Below are positions 6,906 through 14,327 of a DNA stretch of 24,946 nt, in pieces. Below the pieces are notes generated by a model. It was not told the origin of the DNA, did no database searches, and saw only the letters and a list, made by a program, of their open reading frames with translations. This stretch comes from DATLNF01 sp046590575 (lineage in GTDB: Bacteria > Actinomycetota > Actinomycetes > BP-191): positions 1 to 24,946 of the forward strand of contig JBKJUS010000128.1 in NCBI GenBank assembly GCA_046590575.1, written 5' to 3'. A program made the position numbers and the translations under genes. The stretch's first letter is position 1. Every line of letters begins with the position of its first letter.

Positions 6906-7214
6906 GTGCACCCTGAGGACGACAAGCTCGTCACCCTTGCCCGTTCCGCGTTGCCGCGCTCGCGTGGGAAGCAGGAGGGTGCCGCCGTGCGAGATGACAT
7001 CGGCCGAACCTATGCGGCGGCCGCGGTCGAGGTCGGCCCGATCTCCTTGAGCGCTCTCGAGCTGGCCGCGGCGATGGCGGTGTCGAGCGGCGTACGGAGG
7101 CTCGAGGCTGCGGTCCTCATCGCCGACGGTGACCGACCCAGCGAGCGTGAGGCCGAGGTGCTCTCGTCGCTCGGCGACCCGGTGGTCACTGTGCTGGCCG
7201 GCGAGAGCAAGTGA
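6906..7214 (+). CDS. Cytidine deaminase-like small protein lacking zinc ligands
   Basis: This 102-residue protein holds the position directly before era that a short deaminase-like protein (Rv2365c-like) occupies in mycobacteria. The segment from GAAVRDDIGRTYAAAAVEVG onward follows the cytidine deaminase pattern (GAAVRxxDGxxYxGxNVE). Where active enzymes have the CAE/HAE zinc and catalytic motif, this protein has SALELAAA, and the later PCxxC zinc motif is absent. It is therefore probably a non-catalytic relative; its role is unknown. The start is GTG 6906, with a -10-like TAGCAT six bases upstream suggesting leaderless translation. The gene ends in a GTGA overlap with era, implying coupled expression. 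Confidence 0.75.
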   Translation: MHPEDDKLVTLARSALPRSRGKQEGAAVRDDIGRTYAAAAVEVGPISLSALELAAAMAVSSGVRRLEAAVLIADGDRPSEREAEVLSSLGDPVVTVLAGESK

Positions 7215-8107
7215 GCGACCTTCCGTTCAAGTCCGGTTTCGCGTGCTTCGTTGGCCGACCCAACGCCGGCAAGTCGACGCTCACCAACGCGCTCGTCGGG
7301 CAGAAGGTCGCGATCGCATCGAGCAAGCCGCAGACGACCAGGCACGCGGTACGCGGCATCGTGCACCGGCCTGACGCGCAGCTTGTGCTGGTCGACACCC
7401 CCGGCCTGCATAAGCCTCGGACTCTGCTCGGTGAGCGGCTCAACGCCATCGTCCGGGAGACCTTCGCTGCGGTCGACATCGTGGGACTGTGCATCCCGGC
7501 AGACCAGCCGGTGGGCACCGGTGACCGCTTCATTGCCCGCGAGCTGTCGGCGCTGAAGACTCCGGTCTTCGCAGTGGTGACGAAGGAGGACCTCGTCGAC
7601 CCGCCGCGCATGCGCGAGCAACTCCTCGCCGTCTCGAAGCTGGGCACTTTTGCCGAGGTGGTGCCCTGCTCGGCAGTGACGAGCTGGCAGGTCGACCTGC
7701 TGGCCGACCTGCTCGTCTCTCGGCTGCCGACGGGCCCACCCCTCTATCCCGAGGGTGACCTGACCGACGAGCCCGAGATGGTGATGGTGGCCGAGCTGAT
7801 CCGCGAAGCTGCGCTGGAAGGCGTGCGGGACGAGCTGCCGCACTCTCTTGCCGTGGTCGTCGAGGACATGGCCCCGAGGGAGGGCAAGACCGACCTCGTC
7901 GACATCTACGCGATCGTCTACGTGGAACGGGACAGCCAGAAGTCGATCATCATCGGCAGCGGTGGTGAACGGCTGCGCGACGTGGGCACTCGGGCGCGCG
8001 CCCAGATCGAGGCACTCCTCGGCAGCCGGGTCTACCTCGAGCTGCGCGTGAAGGTGGCCAAGGACTGGCAGCGCGACCCCAAGCAGCTGCGGCGCCTCGG
8101 CTTCTGA
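7211..8107 (+). CDS. era: GTPase Era
   Basis: The protein has 298 residues, the usual Era length. The GTPase domain shows G1 GRPNAGKS at 15-22, G3 DTPG at 62-65 and a G4 of TKED at 124-127, where the canonical NKxD Asn is Thr. The C-terminal KH domain carries IIIGSGGERLRDVG and the terminal KVAKDWQRDPKQLRRLGF region. Era binds the 3' end of 16S rRNA and assists 30S maturation, a partner role to YbeY encoded upstream. The GTG start overlaps the stop of the deaminase-like gene. After the stop comes a possible short hairpin and then a small membrane-protein gene. Confidence 0.97.
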   Translation: MSDLPFKSGFACFVGRPNAGKSTLTNALVGQKVAIASSKPQTTRHAVRGIVHRPDAQLVLVDTPGLHKPRTLLGERLNAIVRETFAAVDIVGLCIPADQPVGTGDRFIARELSALKTPVFAVVTKEDLVDPPRMREQLLAVSKLGTFAEVVPCSAVTSWQVDLLADLLVSRLPTGPPLYPEGDLTDEPEMVMVAELIREAALEGVRDELPHSLAVVVEDMAPREGKTDLVDIYAIVYVERDSQKSIIIGSGGERLRDVGTRARAQIEALLGSRVYLELRVKVAKDWQRDPKQLRRLGF

Positions 8108-8110
8108 CGG

Positions 8111-8140
8111 CCCACCGTTTACGGGGGGCACTTCGGTGGG
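8111..8140 (+). terminator. Short inverted repeat after era, weak terminator candidate
   Basis: CCCACCG at 8111-8117 can pair with CGGTGGG at 8134-8140 around a 16-nt loop, starting 3 nt after the era stop. There is no T-run, so intrinsic termination is doubtful. It may be a transcript end stabiliser or chance. Confidence 0.25.
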
Positions 8141-8152
8141 TAGACGGCGAAC

Positions 8153-8434
8153 ATGGACAGCGAGATCAAGGAACAGTCGGATGAGGCTTCCGCCCGCGTA
8201 CTCACCAATGCGGGCTTCGGCGCTGGCGTAGTCGGGATCCTGGTGGCGGCCCTCGTCTCACCATTCGTCGCCGGGGCGTGGATCCTCGCGGTAGTGCTCG
8301 GTGCCGTCGCGCTGCTGTGCGGGCTGTCCGCGCGCGACAAGAGCACGCGCGCCGGCCAGTGGCACGGTCTGGCAGGCGTCTCCGCTCTGCTCGGTGGGGT
8401 CGCCATCGTGGCCGCCCTGCTCAGCCAGCTCTAG
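8153..8434 (+). CDS. Small two-helix membrane protein
   Basis: The protein has 93 residues. A polar, acidic N-terminus of about 20 residues is followed by hydrophobic segments near 22-55 (GVVGILVAALVSPFVAGAWILAVVL in two parts) and 72-92 (LAGVSALLGGVAIVAALL), with a charged SARDKSTRAGQWHG loop between. I do not recognise a family. A weak leaderless start is possible, since TAGACG lies six bases before the ATG, but its last base does not match the pattern. The TAG stop is part of a CTAG that also encodes the TAG of the convergent GNAT gene, so the two genes overlap by 4 bp. Confidence 0.65.
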   Translation: MDSEIKEQSDEASARVLTNAGFGAGVVGILVAALVSPFVAGAWILAVVLGAVALLCGLSARDKSTRAGQWHGLAGVSALLGGVAIVAALLSQL

Positions 8435-9459
8435 TCGCGCAACGCCGCTTCTAGAGTGGTGGCTCGCACCTGCCATTCCCCCCACTCGGCCACAGCGCGA
8501 AACCCCATCGCCTCGTTGATGTCGAGCATGTGCCGATTGACCTCGGCGTTGAAGGTCTGCACCCACCGCGTGCAAGGCCGGTCTTGGAGCAGGACGGCGA
8601 GGTTGGCCGCCTTGATCCAGCGGCCGAGTCCGTGGCCTCGGTGCTCGTTCAGCACCACGGTGTCTTCTTGGAAGGCGACTTCCGGCCAGCCGCCGGGACC
8701 GATGATGTCGGTGAGCCCCACCAGCCGACCTGACAGTTCGTCGCGCACACAGGTGGCCCAGAGCTCGTCGCCGCGCTCGGACATGGTCGCCTCGTAGGCG
8801 CGAACCCGCTCGCTGGTGTAGATCTCGTCCTCAAGGTCGAGGCTTTCGCGGGGTGCGTCATTCATGGCTGTCCGCAGGTCAGCGTGGTCGGCAAGCAGCT
8901 CTGCCGGGGTTACTTCACGCCACTGGACGAGGGTGTAGCGGCCGACTGCGGTCGGTGCCGGTCGACCCCACTGCAGCAATGCCTCGACGTCGACCCCGCT
9001 GAGGTCCAGCAGGCTCCGACGGTCGACCGTCTTCTGCTCCGCCCCGTGCGCGCCGAGGAAAGCGCTGCCCGCGGAGCCGCTCTTGGCCTCGACCGTGACC
9101 AAGGACCGATCATGGGATCGGGCGTACGACGTCGCGGCCCGGATCAGAGCAGTGCCGGCACCCTCCCGACGTCTGCTCGGCCGCACGCTGACGGCGAGGA
9201 AGACGATGTCGCGATTCTCCGGAGCATCCGGCCAGGACGCGGTGCAGCAGCCGATGACCTCGTCCCGGCTGTCTCGGGCGACCCAGTGACGCTCGATCCA
9301 CGCGTACTCCGTGGCACGGATGTACGCGAGGTGCGACGCAAGGGGCCGGACCGGCTCACCCGGGCGCTGCTCCTGGTCGACCTCGCTGGTCACGACGCAC
9401 CACGCCTCCAGGTCGGCGAGTGGAGCCGTGCTGGGGTCGAAGTCTTCGATGACAGCCAT
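8431..9459 (-). CDS. Double GNAT-domain N-acetyltransferase
   Basis: The protein has 342 residues and two GNAT folds. The first (about 55-160) has acetyl-CoA-binding SVRPSRRREGAGTALI. The second (about 190-335) has VVLNEHRGHGLGRWIKAANL, with the RGHGLG pyrophosphate loop, then a VNRHMLDINEAMGFR motif typical of the family. Tandem GNATs such as mycothiol synthase share this layout, but nothing here points to a specific substrate. The open frame continues about 190 codons upstream through the antisense of recO; I place the start at ATG 9459, where GNAT-like sequence begins. The gene is convergent to the small membrane protein and divergent from recO. The locus is a foreign slot in the era-recO block. 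Confidence 0.82.
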   Translation of the reverse strand: MAVIEDFDPSTAPLADLEAWCVVTSEVDQEQRPGEPVRPLASHLAYIRATEYAWIERHWVARDSRDEVIGCCTASWPDAPENRDIVFLAVSVRPSRRREGAGTALIRAATSYARSHDRSLVTVEAKSGSAGSAFLGAHGAEQKTVDRRSLLDLSGVDVEALLQWGRPAPTAVGRYTLVQWREVTPAELLADHADLRTAMNDAPRESLDLEDEIYTSERVRAYEATMSERGDELWATCVRDELSGRLVGLTDIIGPGGWPEVAFQEDTVVLNEHRGHGLGRWIKAANLAVLLQDRPCTRWVQTFNAEVNRHMLDINEAMGFRAVAEWGEWQVRATTLEAALRD

Positions 9460-9525
9460 GCCCTGAGTTCTAGACCCGGGCGCGGCGTAGGCGCCACTGG
9501 ATAACTGGCAGTGGATGATGGGGTC

Positions 9526-10248
9526 GTGACGCTCTACCGGGACGAGGCTGTCGTCCTGCGCACCCAGAAGCTTGGTGAAGCGGATCGCATCATCACGATG
9601 CTGACCCGACGCACCGGCAAGGTGCGCGCGGTGGCCAAGGGGGTGCGCCGTACCCGCAGCCGGTGGGGGGCGAGCTTGGAGCCCTTCACCCGTGTCGACG
9701 TCCAGTGTTACGCCGGTCGCTCGCTGGACACCGTGACGCAGGCTGAGATCCTCGAGCCGCACGGGCTGCTCGCCGGCGACTACCAGCGCTATACGGCGGG
9801 CACGGTGATGCTCGAAGCCACGGATCGACTCACCGAGGAGCGAGAGCCGGCGCTGCGCCTTTACCTCCTGCTGGTCGCTGCACTCGACGCCCTGAACGAT
9901 GTGGCGCGCGACAGCGAGATGGTGCTCGATGCCTTTCTGCTGCGGGCCATGGCCCTGAGCGGCTACGAGCCGGCGTTTACGTCGTGTGCCCGGTGTGGCG
10001 AGCCCGGGCCGCACCGGTCCTTTCACATCGCTTCCGGCGGGGCAGTGTGCGGTGCCTGTCGGCCAGCCGGGGCAGCGTCGCCATCAGCTGCTTCGGTGGT
10101 GCTGATGAGCGACCTGCTCGGCGGTAACTGGGTGGCCGCGGAGGCGACTGGGCGACGGGTCCGCCGGGAGGCGAGCGGTCTTGTGTCGGCGTACTGCGAG
10201 TTTCACCTCGACCGCCGCCTGCGGGCGCTTCCGCTGGTACCCCGGTGA
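9526..10248 (+). CDS. recO: DNA repair protein RecO
   Basis: The protein has about 240 residues. The N-terminal OB fold begins with LYRDEAVVLRTQKLGEADRI, the standard RecO opening. The C-terminal half has a zinc finger of CARC then CGAC (about residues 153-177). RecO anneals single strands and loads RecA with RecR in the RecFOR pathway. The GTG at 9526 gives the family's usual N-terminus and has a GATGGGG stretch upstream; the GTG at 9511 would add five residues. The 66 bp to the divergent GNAT start must hold its promoter; GGATAAC near 9500 is the only -10-like sequence I see. Confidence 0.93.
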   Translation: MTLYRDEAVVLRTQKLGEADRIITMLTRRTGKVRAVAKGVRRTRSRWGASLEPFTRVDVQCYAGRSLDTVTQAEILEPHGLLAGDYQRYTAGTVMLEATDRLTEEREPALRLYLLLVAALDALNDVARDSEMVLDAFLLRAMALSGYEPAFTSCARCGEPGPHRSFHIASGGAVCGACRPAGAASPSAASVVLMSDLLGGNWVAAEATGRRVRREASGLVSAYCEFHLDRRLRALPLVPR

Positions 10249-10282
10249 GCGCCGACCGCCCGCGCCAAGACGAGCCCGTGGG

Positions 10283-10334
10283 CGTTGTGGGGAGGATTGC
10301 GGTCGCCAGAGCGACCGGAGAACTCCTCACAACG
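10283..10334 (+). repeat. Nested hairpin between recO and uppS
   Basis: A 12-bp outer stem pairs 10283-10294 (CGTTGTGGGGAG) with 10323-10334 (CTCCTCACAACG), with one G-T wobble. Inside it, a perfect 7-bp stem pairs CGGTCGC (10300-10306) with GCGACCG (10311-10317) around the tetraloop CAGA. The two stems are separated by a symmetric 5+5 internal loop. The element fills the middle of the 132-bp gap and ends 46 nt before the uppS ATG. There is no T-run after it. It could be a recO transcript end, a leader structure for uppS or a small RNA element. Confidence 0.6.
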
Positions 10335-10380
10335 ATGTCCGGTGCTTGTGAACCCGTGCCCTCGTGAACGCAGTGCCGCG

Positions 10381-11172
10381 ATGAGCCGTCGCAGAGCGCC
10401 GGTGCTCCCGCCGCGCCCGCACCCGTCCGGGGCGCAGCCGCCCGACCTCGACCGGCGCGCAGTGCCGCGCCATGTCGCGTTGGTCATGGACGGCAACGGC
10501 CGGTGGGCGCAGGCCCGCGGACTTCCGCGCACCAAGGGACACGAGGCTGGGGAGGCCGCGCTCTTCGACTGCGTCGAGGGGGCGATCGAGACCGGCGTGC
10601 AGTGGCTCTCGGCGTATGCCTTCTCCACGGAGAACTGGAAGCGCTCGCCGGAGGAGGTCCGCTTCCTGATGGGCTTCAACGAGTCGGTGCTCGTCCGCCG
10701 CCGTGATGAGATGCATGCCCTCGGCGTACGGGTGAGGTGGGCCGGGCGTCGACAGCGGCTCTGGCCACGGGTGATCCGTCGCCTCGAAGAGGCGGAGGAG
10801 CTGACCAAGGACAACCGCGTCCTCACCCTGACCATGTGCGTCAACTACGGCGGTCGGGCCGAGATCGCGGACGGCGTACGTCGACTGGCCGAAGACGTCG
10901 CCACCAAGCGCGTCGACCCGGCAAAGGTCTCGGAGAAGACGATCGCGCGCTACCTCGACGAGCCTGACATGCCTGACGTCGACCTCTTCATCCGGACGTC
11001 TGGCGAGCAGCGCATCAGCAACTTCCTGTTGTGGCAGAGCGCCTACGCTGAGTTGGCTTTCGTCGACACGCTCTGGCCGGACTTTGACCGGCGGCAGCTG
11101 TGGAAGGCTATCGAGGACTATGCGCGTCGTGACCGCCGCTACGGCGCGGTGAGTGAGGAGATCCCGTCGTGA
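10381..11172 (+). CDS. uppS: Polyprenyl diphosphate synthase, cis-prenyltransferase
   Basis: The protein has 263 residues. The cis-prenyltransferase signature HVALVMDGNGRWAQ at 31-44 contains the catalytic Asp37. The later VNYGGRAEIADGVR and RTSGEQRISNFLLWQSAYAE motifs are intact. The enzyme condenses isopentenyl diphosphate onto an allylic primer to make the undecaprenyl- or decaprenyl-phosphate precursor used in cell-wall synthesis. The N-terminal 28 residues are Pro/Arg-rich and less conserved. I start at ATG 10381; a longer frame runs back through the hairpin from a TTG at 10285 and looks non-coding. The recO-uppS order is the normal actinobacterial arrangement. Its stop overlaps the GTG of the VOC gene. 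Confidence 0.95.
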   Translation: MSRRRAPVLPPRPHPSGAQPPDLDRRAVPRHVALVMDGNGRWAQARGLPRTKGHEAGEAALFDCVEGAIETGVQWLSAYAFSTENWKRSPEEVRFLMGFNESVLVRRRDEMHALGVRVRWAGRRQRLWPRVIRRLEEAEELTKDNRVLTLTMCVNYGGRAEIADGVRRLAEDVATKRVDPAKVSEKTIARYLDEPDMPDVDLFIRTSGEQRISNFLLWQSAYAELAFVDTLWPDFDRRQLWKAIEDYARRDRRYGAVSEEIPS

Positions 11173-11540
11173 CCGCGCTGCAGCACGTCAACGTCGTCGT
11201 ACCGCCCGGGCAGGCTGAGCAGGTCGCCGCGTTCTACGTCGACGTGCTTGGGCTGGAACGCATCGACAAACCAGCCGCGCTTGCTGGGCGCGGCGGTGCG
11301 TGGCTCGATGTCGACGGGTTCGCTCAGCTGCATCTGTCTGAGCGGGCGGGTGCGGTCCACGAGGACTCCCACTTCGCCCTCGTCGTCGATGACTTCGACG
11401 CGGTGCTCGCGCGACTCGTCGCTGGCGGAGGGACCTGGAACGAGCAGGAGGACGTTTTCGGCGGCCGGCGCGGGTTCACCCCTGACCCGGCCGGCAACCG
11501 GGTCGGGCTGCTCGAGCGGACCGGAACTCTCGCGAACTAG
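11169..11540 (+). CDS. VOC (glyoxalase/bleomycin resistance) fold protein
   Basis: This 123-residue protein has the paired beta-alpha-beta-beta-beta modules of the vicinal oxygen chelate family. It starts LQHVNVVVPPGQ with the first metal-ligand His, has FYVDVLGLERI, then LHLSER with a second His, and ends with DPAGNRVGLLE, whose Glu is the usual last ligand. The substrate cannot be deduced; members include lyases, dioxygenases and drug-binding proteins. The GTG start overlaps the uppS stop as GTGA, indicating co-translation with the isoprenoid gene. Confidence 0.82.
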   Translation: MTALQHVNVVVPPGQAEQVAAFYVDVLGLERIDKPAALAGRGGAWLDVDGFAQLHLSERAGAVHEDSHFALVVDDFDAVLARLVAGGGTWNEQEDVFGGRRGFTPDPAGNRVGLLERTGTLAN

Positions 11541-11632
11541 TCCGACGATTGGTGCGAGACGCTCAAAGGCAGCCTGGGATCTCGGCGTACCCGCTGATGA
11601 CATGGAGCCGGCGACTGGCGCAGACTGCGCGC

Positions 11633-11938
11633 ATGCGGACAACTCTGCTCGCGATGACGGCTGGCCTGGTGATCTTCTCTGCGCCCGTCCCGGCACTCGC
11701 TGCTGACCTGCGCAGCGACGCCACGTCGGCGCTTTCCGCGTTCCCCCAGGTCGTGGCGCCGACCGACGCCCCCACGCTGCCGCCCGTGGTCGTCGAGGCC
11801 CCGGTTTTCACCCCCGCCGAGGAAACCGCAACGCCGTTCGCCTACCCGGCGGTCTTCCTCGTCCCGCTGGCCCTCCTTGCCGGCGCGGCCTGGGCTGCGC
11901 GAGCCTTCACCCGAGACCTCACGCCCACATCGTTCTGA
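11633..11938 (+). CDS. Small exported or membrane-anchored protein
   Basis: The protein has 101 residues. It has an apparent Sec signal (MRTTLLAMTAGLVIFSAPVPALA, cut near ALA-A), then a Pro/Val/Thr-rich linker, a hydrophobic stretch FAYPAVFLVPLALLAGAAWAA near residues 70-90, and a short RAFTRDLTPTSF tail. The layout suggests a peptide held at the cell surface by its C-terminal helix. There is no LPxTG motif and I recognise no family. ATG 11633 is chosen because the signal peptide begins there; earlier in-frame starts at 11549 and 11597 are possible, and no clear ribosome binding site decides. Its last 97 bp are antisense to the end of a minus-strand gene. Confidence 0.55.
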   Translation: MRTTLLAMTAGLVIFSAPVPALAADLRSDATSALSAFPQVVAPTDAPTLPPVVVEAPVFTPAEETATPFAYPAVFLVPLALLAGAAWAARAFTRDLTPTSF

Positions 11939-12282
11939 GCCGAGGCTCGACGGCGACGGATGGTCGGTGCCAGCGCGAGCAGCTCGACGGCCTCGCGTAG
12001 GGCGGCATTCGTGTCCGCGTGACGCTGCGCCCCGAGCACACGGTTGGCGTGCACGTCGAACATGCCCAGCGCGAAGACGAGCAGGGCCAGGCCCACCACC
12101 CCGCCGGAGACCAGGAAGGGAAGCTGGTACGGGACGAACTCTGTCGCGGCGGCGCCTCGCCAGGCGAGCCCGATCGCGACGAACGCTGCCATCGCCATGC
12201 CGACGAGGACGATGCCGGTGCTGACGGCGGGCGCGGCCACCGCCTTGCGCAAGGCGCGTAGGGCTTCGACCAGGTCGATCAC
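11842..12282 (-). CDS. Two-helix membrane protein, paralogue of the next gene upstream
   Basis: The protein has 146 residues. A charged N-terminus is followed by two hydrophobic helices (about 18-40 and 57-76) with PYQLPFLVSGGVVGLALL between and within them, and a long basic C-terminal tail rich in Arg and Ala. The LPFLVSGG segment and the downstream ALREAVELL match the neighbouring gene (IPYLVSGG, ALRELRVTL), so the pair arose by tandem duplication. The GTG start overlaps the neighbour's stop as GTGA. The last 32 codons lie antisense to the small exported protein, so the extent of the basic tail is uncertain. It is the last gene of the transporter/PucR operon. Confidence 0.7.
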   Translation of the reverse strand: MIDLVEALRALRKAVAAPAVSTGIVLVGMAMAAFVAIGLAWRGAAATEFVPYQLPFLVSGGVVGLALLVFALGMFDVHANRVLGAQRHADTNAALREAVELLALAPTIRRRRASAQNDVGVRSRVKARAAQAAPARRASGTRKTAG

Positions 12283-12659
12283 TCGGGGCTCGCATCAAGG
12301 GTGACCCGGAGCTCACGCAGCGCGCCGGTGAGCTGGTCATGCTGACGCTCGCGATCGGCCGCGTCCGTGCGCTTGGCGGCGACGTTGACGACAGTCACTC
12401 CGATCAGCACCAGCGCAAGTCCGGTGAACCCGCCCGACACGAGGTACGGGATCTGCCGGTACACCTGTACCTCGTCAGCTACCCGGCCCCACGTGAAGGT
12501 GAGGAGTACGAATCCGGCGACACACAGGCCGATGCCGATGTACGTCGGCACTGGCGAGCCCGGTCGCAACAGGCTCGCTCGGCGCGACTGGCCGGCGTCC
12601 AGAGTGTCTGCGGCGTACGGCGCGGTGCCGGCTGCTCCCATGACCTGAGTGTTGCTCAT
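12279..12659 (-). CDS. Two-helix membrane protein, paralogue of its downstream neighbour
   Basis: The protein has 126 residues. About 36 polar residues precede two helices (roughly 38-57 and 72-92) joined by a short loop containing VYRQIPYLVSGG, then a charged C-terminal helix that looks amphipathic (DAADRERQHDQLTGALRELR). It shares the P(F/Y)LVSGG core and helix spacing with the following gene. Its ATG overlaps the PucR-family stop as ATGA, and its stop overlaps the next GTG. The conserved pairing with a regulator and transporter suggests accessory membrane subunits, perhaps as a heterodimer (inference). Confidence 0.75.
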   Translation of the reverse strand: MSNTQVMGAAGTAPYAADTLDAGQSRRASLLRPGSPVPTYIGIGLCVAGFVLLTFTWGRVADEVQVYRQIPYLVSGGFTGLALVLIGVTVVNVAAKRTDAADRERQHDQLTGALRELRVTLDASPE

Positions 12660-14308
12660 GCCGAAGGCTCCCTCTGTGTGTCAGTAGTCGGTCTGTCCAG
12701 CAGGTGCAGCTGCAGGTGCGTGACGAGGCGATCGACTGGGTCGTCGATGTCGAGGCCGGACACTTCGAGCAGTCGCCGAATCCGGTAGCGGAAGGTGTTG
12801 GGATGCACTGAGACCCGGTCGGCGGCCACCCGCACGTCACCGAAGGCGTCGAGAAGCGCGCCGAGCGTTTCGACGTACGTCGTGCCCTTTTCCCGATCGT
12901 GCTCCACCAGCGCCCCTACGCGACCGGCGAGCAGGCCCGGGTTGGCGGCTGCCTCGTCGCGAAGGATGGCCAGCACCACATGGCTGCGTACGTCTTCGCC
13001 GGTGGCCACCGGCCCCCGGTCCGGGTAGGAGGAGAGCACGCGAAGAACGGCATCGGCCTCGGCCCGAGCCGTAGCTGCGGCCAGTGGCCCGGTCGAGGCA
13101 GAGCTCACTCCGGCGGTCACGGGCACATGAAGAGAGCTGCCGACCCGGTCGACGAGTGTGCGCGCGAGTGCGCCAGCACCTGCCGCATCGGTGTGCCCCG
13201 CGAGCAGGACGTAGACCGTGTCCTCGACGGCGACGGCAGCCGCTGGCCGCCGGTAGGCCCGACAGTGCAGGCCGACGAGGTCGACGGCACGCTCGGCCTG
13301 GGCCAGCGCGCCGGGCCGGTCGCTCTCGTTGAGCCGCAGGGCGATGACCGTGACCGCCTGGTCCAGCGGTTGACCGAGCGCTTGGAGGAACACGCCGCTC
13401 GGCAGGCTTCCGTCGAGCACTGCGCGCCACCGGTCGGAGCGCCGCCGCCGCTCGAGGTCCTCGAACGACCGGTGTCGCAGGAGGTGCAGCGCTGCGACCC
13501 GGGCCGCTTCCTGCAGTGCGCGCTCGGCCTCCACGTCGAACGGCCGCTCGTGCTGCGCCGCCCAAATGCTGCCCAACACCTCGCCGCCGGCACGGACGCT
13601 GACCGCGAGGCGGGTCGCCAGATCAGGTACGTCGTCGAGCTTGATCAGCACCACCTCATCGCTGCTCCAGAGCCGCCGAAACACCCCTTCCTCGGTGAGC
13701 CGGGCCAACCACTCGTCGGGCACTTTGCGGCCGAGGATGGTCCGTCGCCGCGGCTCGTCGACGCCGGTCTGGTCGCGGCTGTATGCCAGGACGGTCGAAC
13801 GCGGGTCCTCGATGGTGACCGGGCCGCCGACGACCGCTGCGAGCGCGTCGGCGAGGGCGAAGAGGTCGCCTACCGGGGCCCCTCCCACATCTGCAGTCGG
13901 GCTTCCTGCCGCGGCTCGGGCGCTGCGCAGCAGCACGTGCAGCTGGGACCAGGAGAGCTCAGGATCGACGAGGAGCAAGGCCACCCCGGCTTCTGTCGCG
14001 GCCGCCACCGCCTCGGGCGACACCGTCGGTCCGCGGAGGCAGACCGCGCTCGCGCCGATCGAGCCGGCCGCTCGGATCAGGTCCTCCGCTTCGCGCCGAC
14101 TGCCGTCTACCCCGACACCCAGCACCACGTCCCCTGCAGCTGCGAGCGGTCCCCCCGAAGGCTCTCCGCGCGGGTCGGCGATGACGACGTCGGCCACGGC
14201 AGCCTCCAGGCCGTGTGGCGCGGTGCGCACTCGGAGCAATCCAGGGCCTAGCACGTCGAGAAGCACTCCGAGGGGCGCGATCGGAGCGGCGTAGGTGGGC
14301 GAAGTCAT
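12656..14308 (-). CDS. PucR-family transcriptional regulator
   Basis: The protein has 550 residues. The N-terminal part is a PucR-like ligand-sensing region. A GAF-like middle region at about 150-270 includes VTIEDPRSTVLAYS, and the GGDEF-related middle domain of the CdaR/PucR family follows. The C-terminal helix-turn-helix is clear: VRVAADRVSVHPNTFRYRIR, then LLEVSGLDIDDPVDRL. Family members respond to nitrogenous substrates such as purines, sugar acids, proline or amines and usually activate adjacent catabolic genes. It is the fourth gene of the operon, 19 bp after the ABC fusion, so it probably regulates the transporter and perhaps the dipeptidase and oxidase genes (inference). Confidence 0.9.
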   Translation of the reverse strand: MTSPTYAAPIAPLGVLLDVLGPGLLRVRTAPHGLEAAVADVVIADPRGEPSGGPLAAAGDVVLGVGVDGSRREAEDLIRAAGSIGASAVCLRGPTVSPEAVAAATEAGVALLLVDPELSWSQLHVLLRSARAAAGSPTADVGGAPVGDLFALADALAAVVGGPVTIEDPRSTVLAYSRDQTGVDEPRRRTILGRKVPDEWLARLTEEGVFRRLWSSDEVVLIKLDDVPDLATRLAVSVRAGGEVLGSIWAAQHERPFDVEAERALQEAARVAALHLLRHRSFEDLERRRRSDRWRAVLDGSLPSGVFLQALGQPLDQAVTVIALRLNESDRPGALAQAERAVDLVGLHCRAYRRPAAAVAVEDTVYVLLAGHTDAAGAGALARTLVDRVGSSLHVPVTAGVSSASTGPLAAATARAEADAVLRVLSSYPDRGPVATGEDVRSHVVLAILRDEAAANPGLLAGRVGALVEHDREKGTTYVETLGALLDAFGDVRVAADRVSVHPNTFRYRIRRLLEVSGLDIDDPVDRLVTHLQLHLLDRPTTDTQREPSA

Positions 14309-14327
14309 CGCGATCGTCTCGGTCGCG

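Noticed and set aside
7010..8131. Minus-strand frame opposite era
   Set aside because: Antisense shadow of a conserved essential gene, without any recognisable motif.
8431..10026. 531-codon GNAT frame
   Set aside because: The upstream third is the reverse strand of recO and has no acetyltransferase-like sequence.
12899..14251. 450-codon plus frame opposite the PucR gene
   Set aside because: Low-complexity His/Arg/Asp-rich translation; the minus-strand frame has the PucR helix-turn-helix.
14309..14327. Small inverted repeat (CGCGA/TCGCG) between the LivHMG fusion and PucR genes
   Set aside because: Only 5 bp of stem in 19 bp of GC-rich spacer; likely chance, not a terminator.
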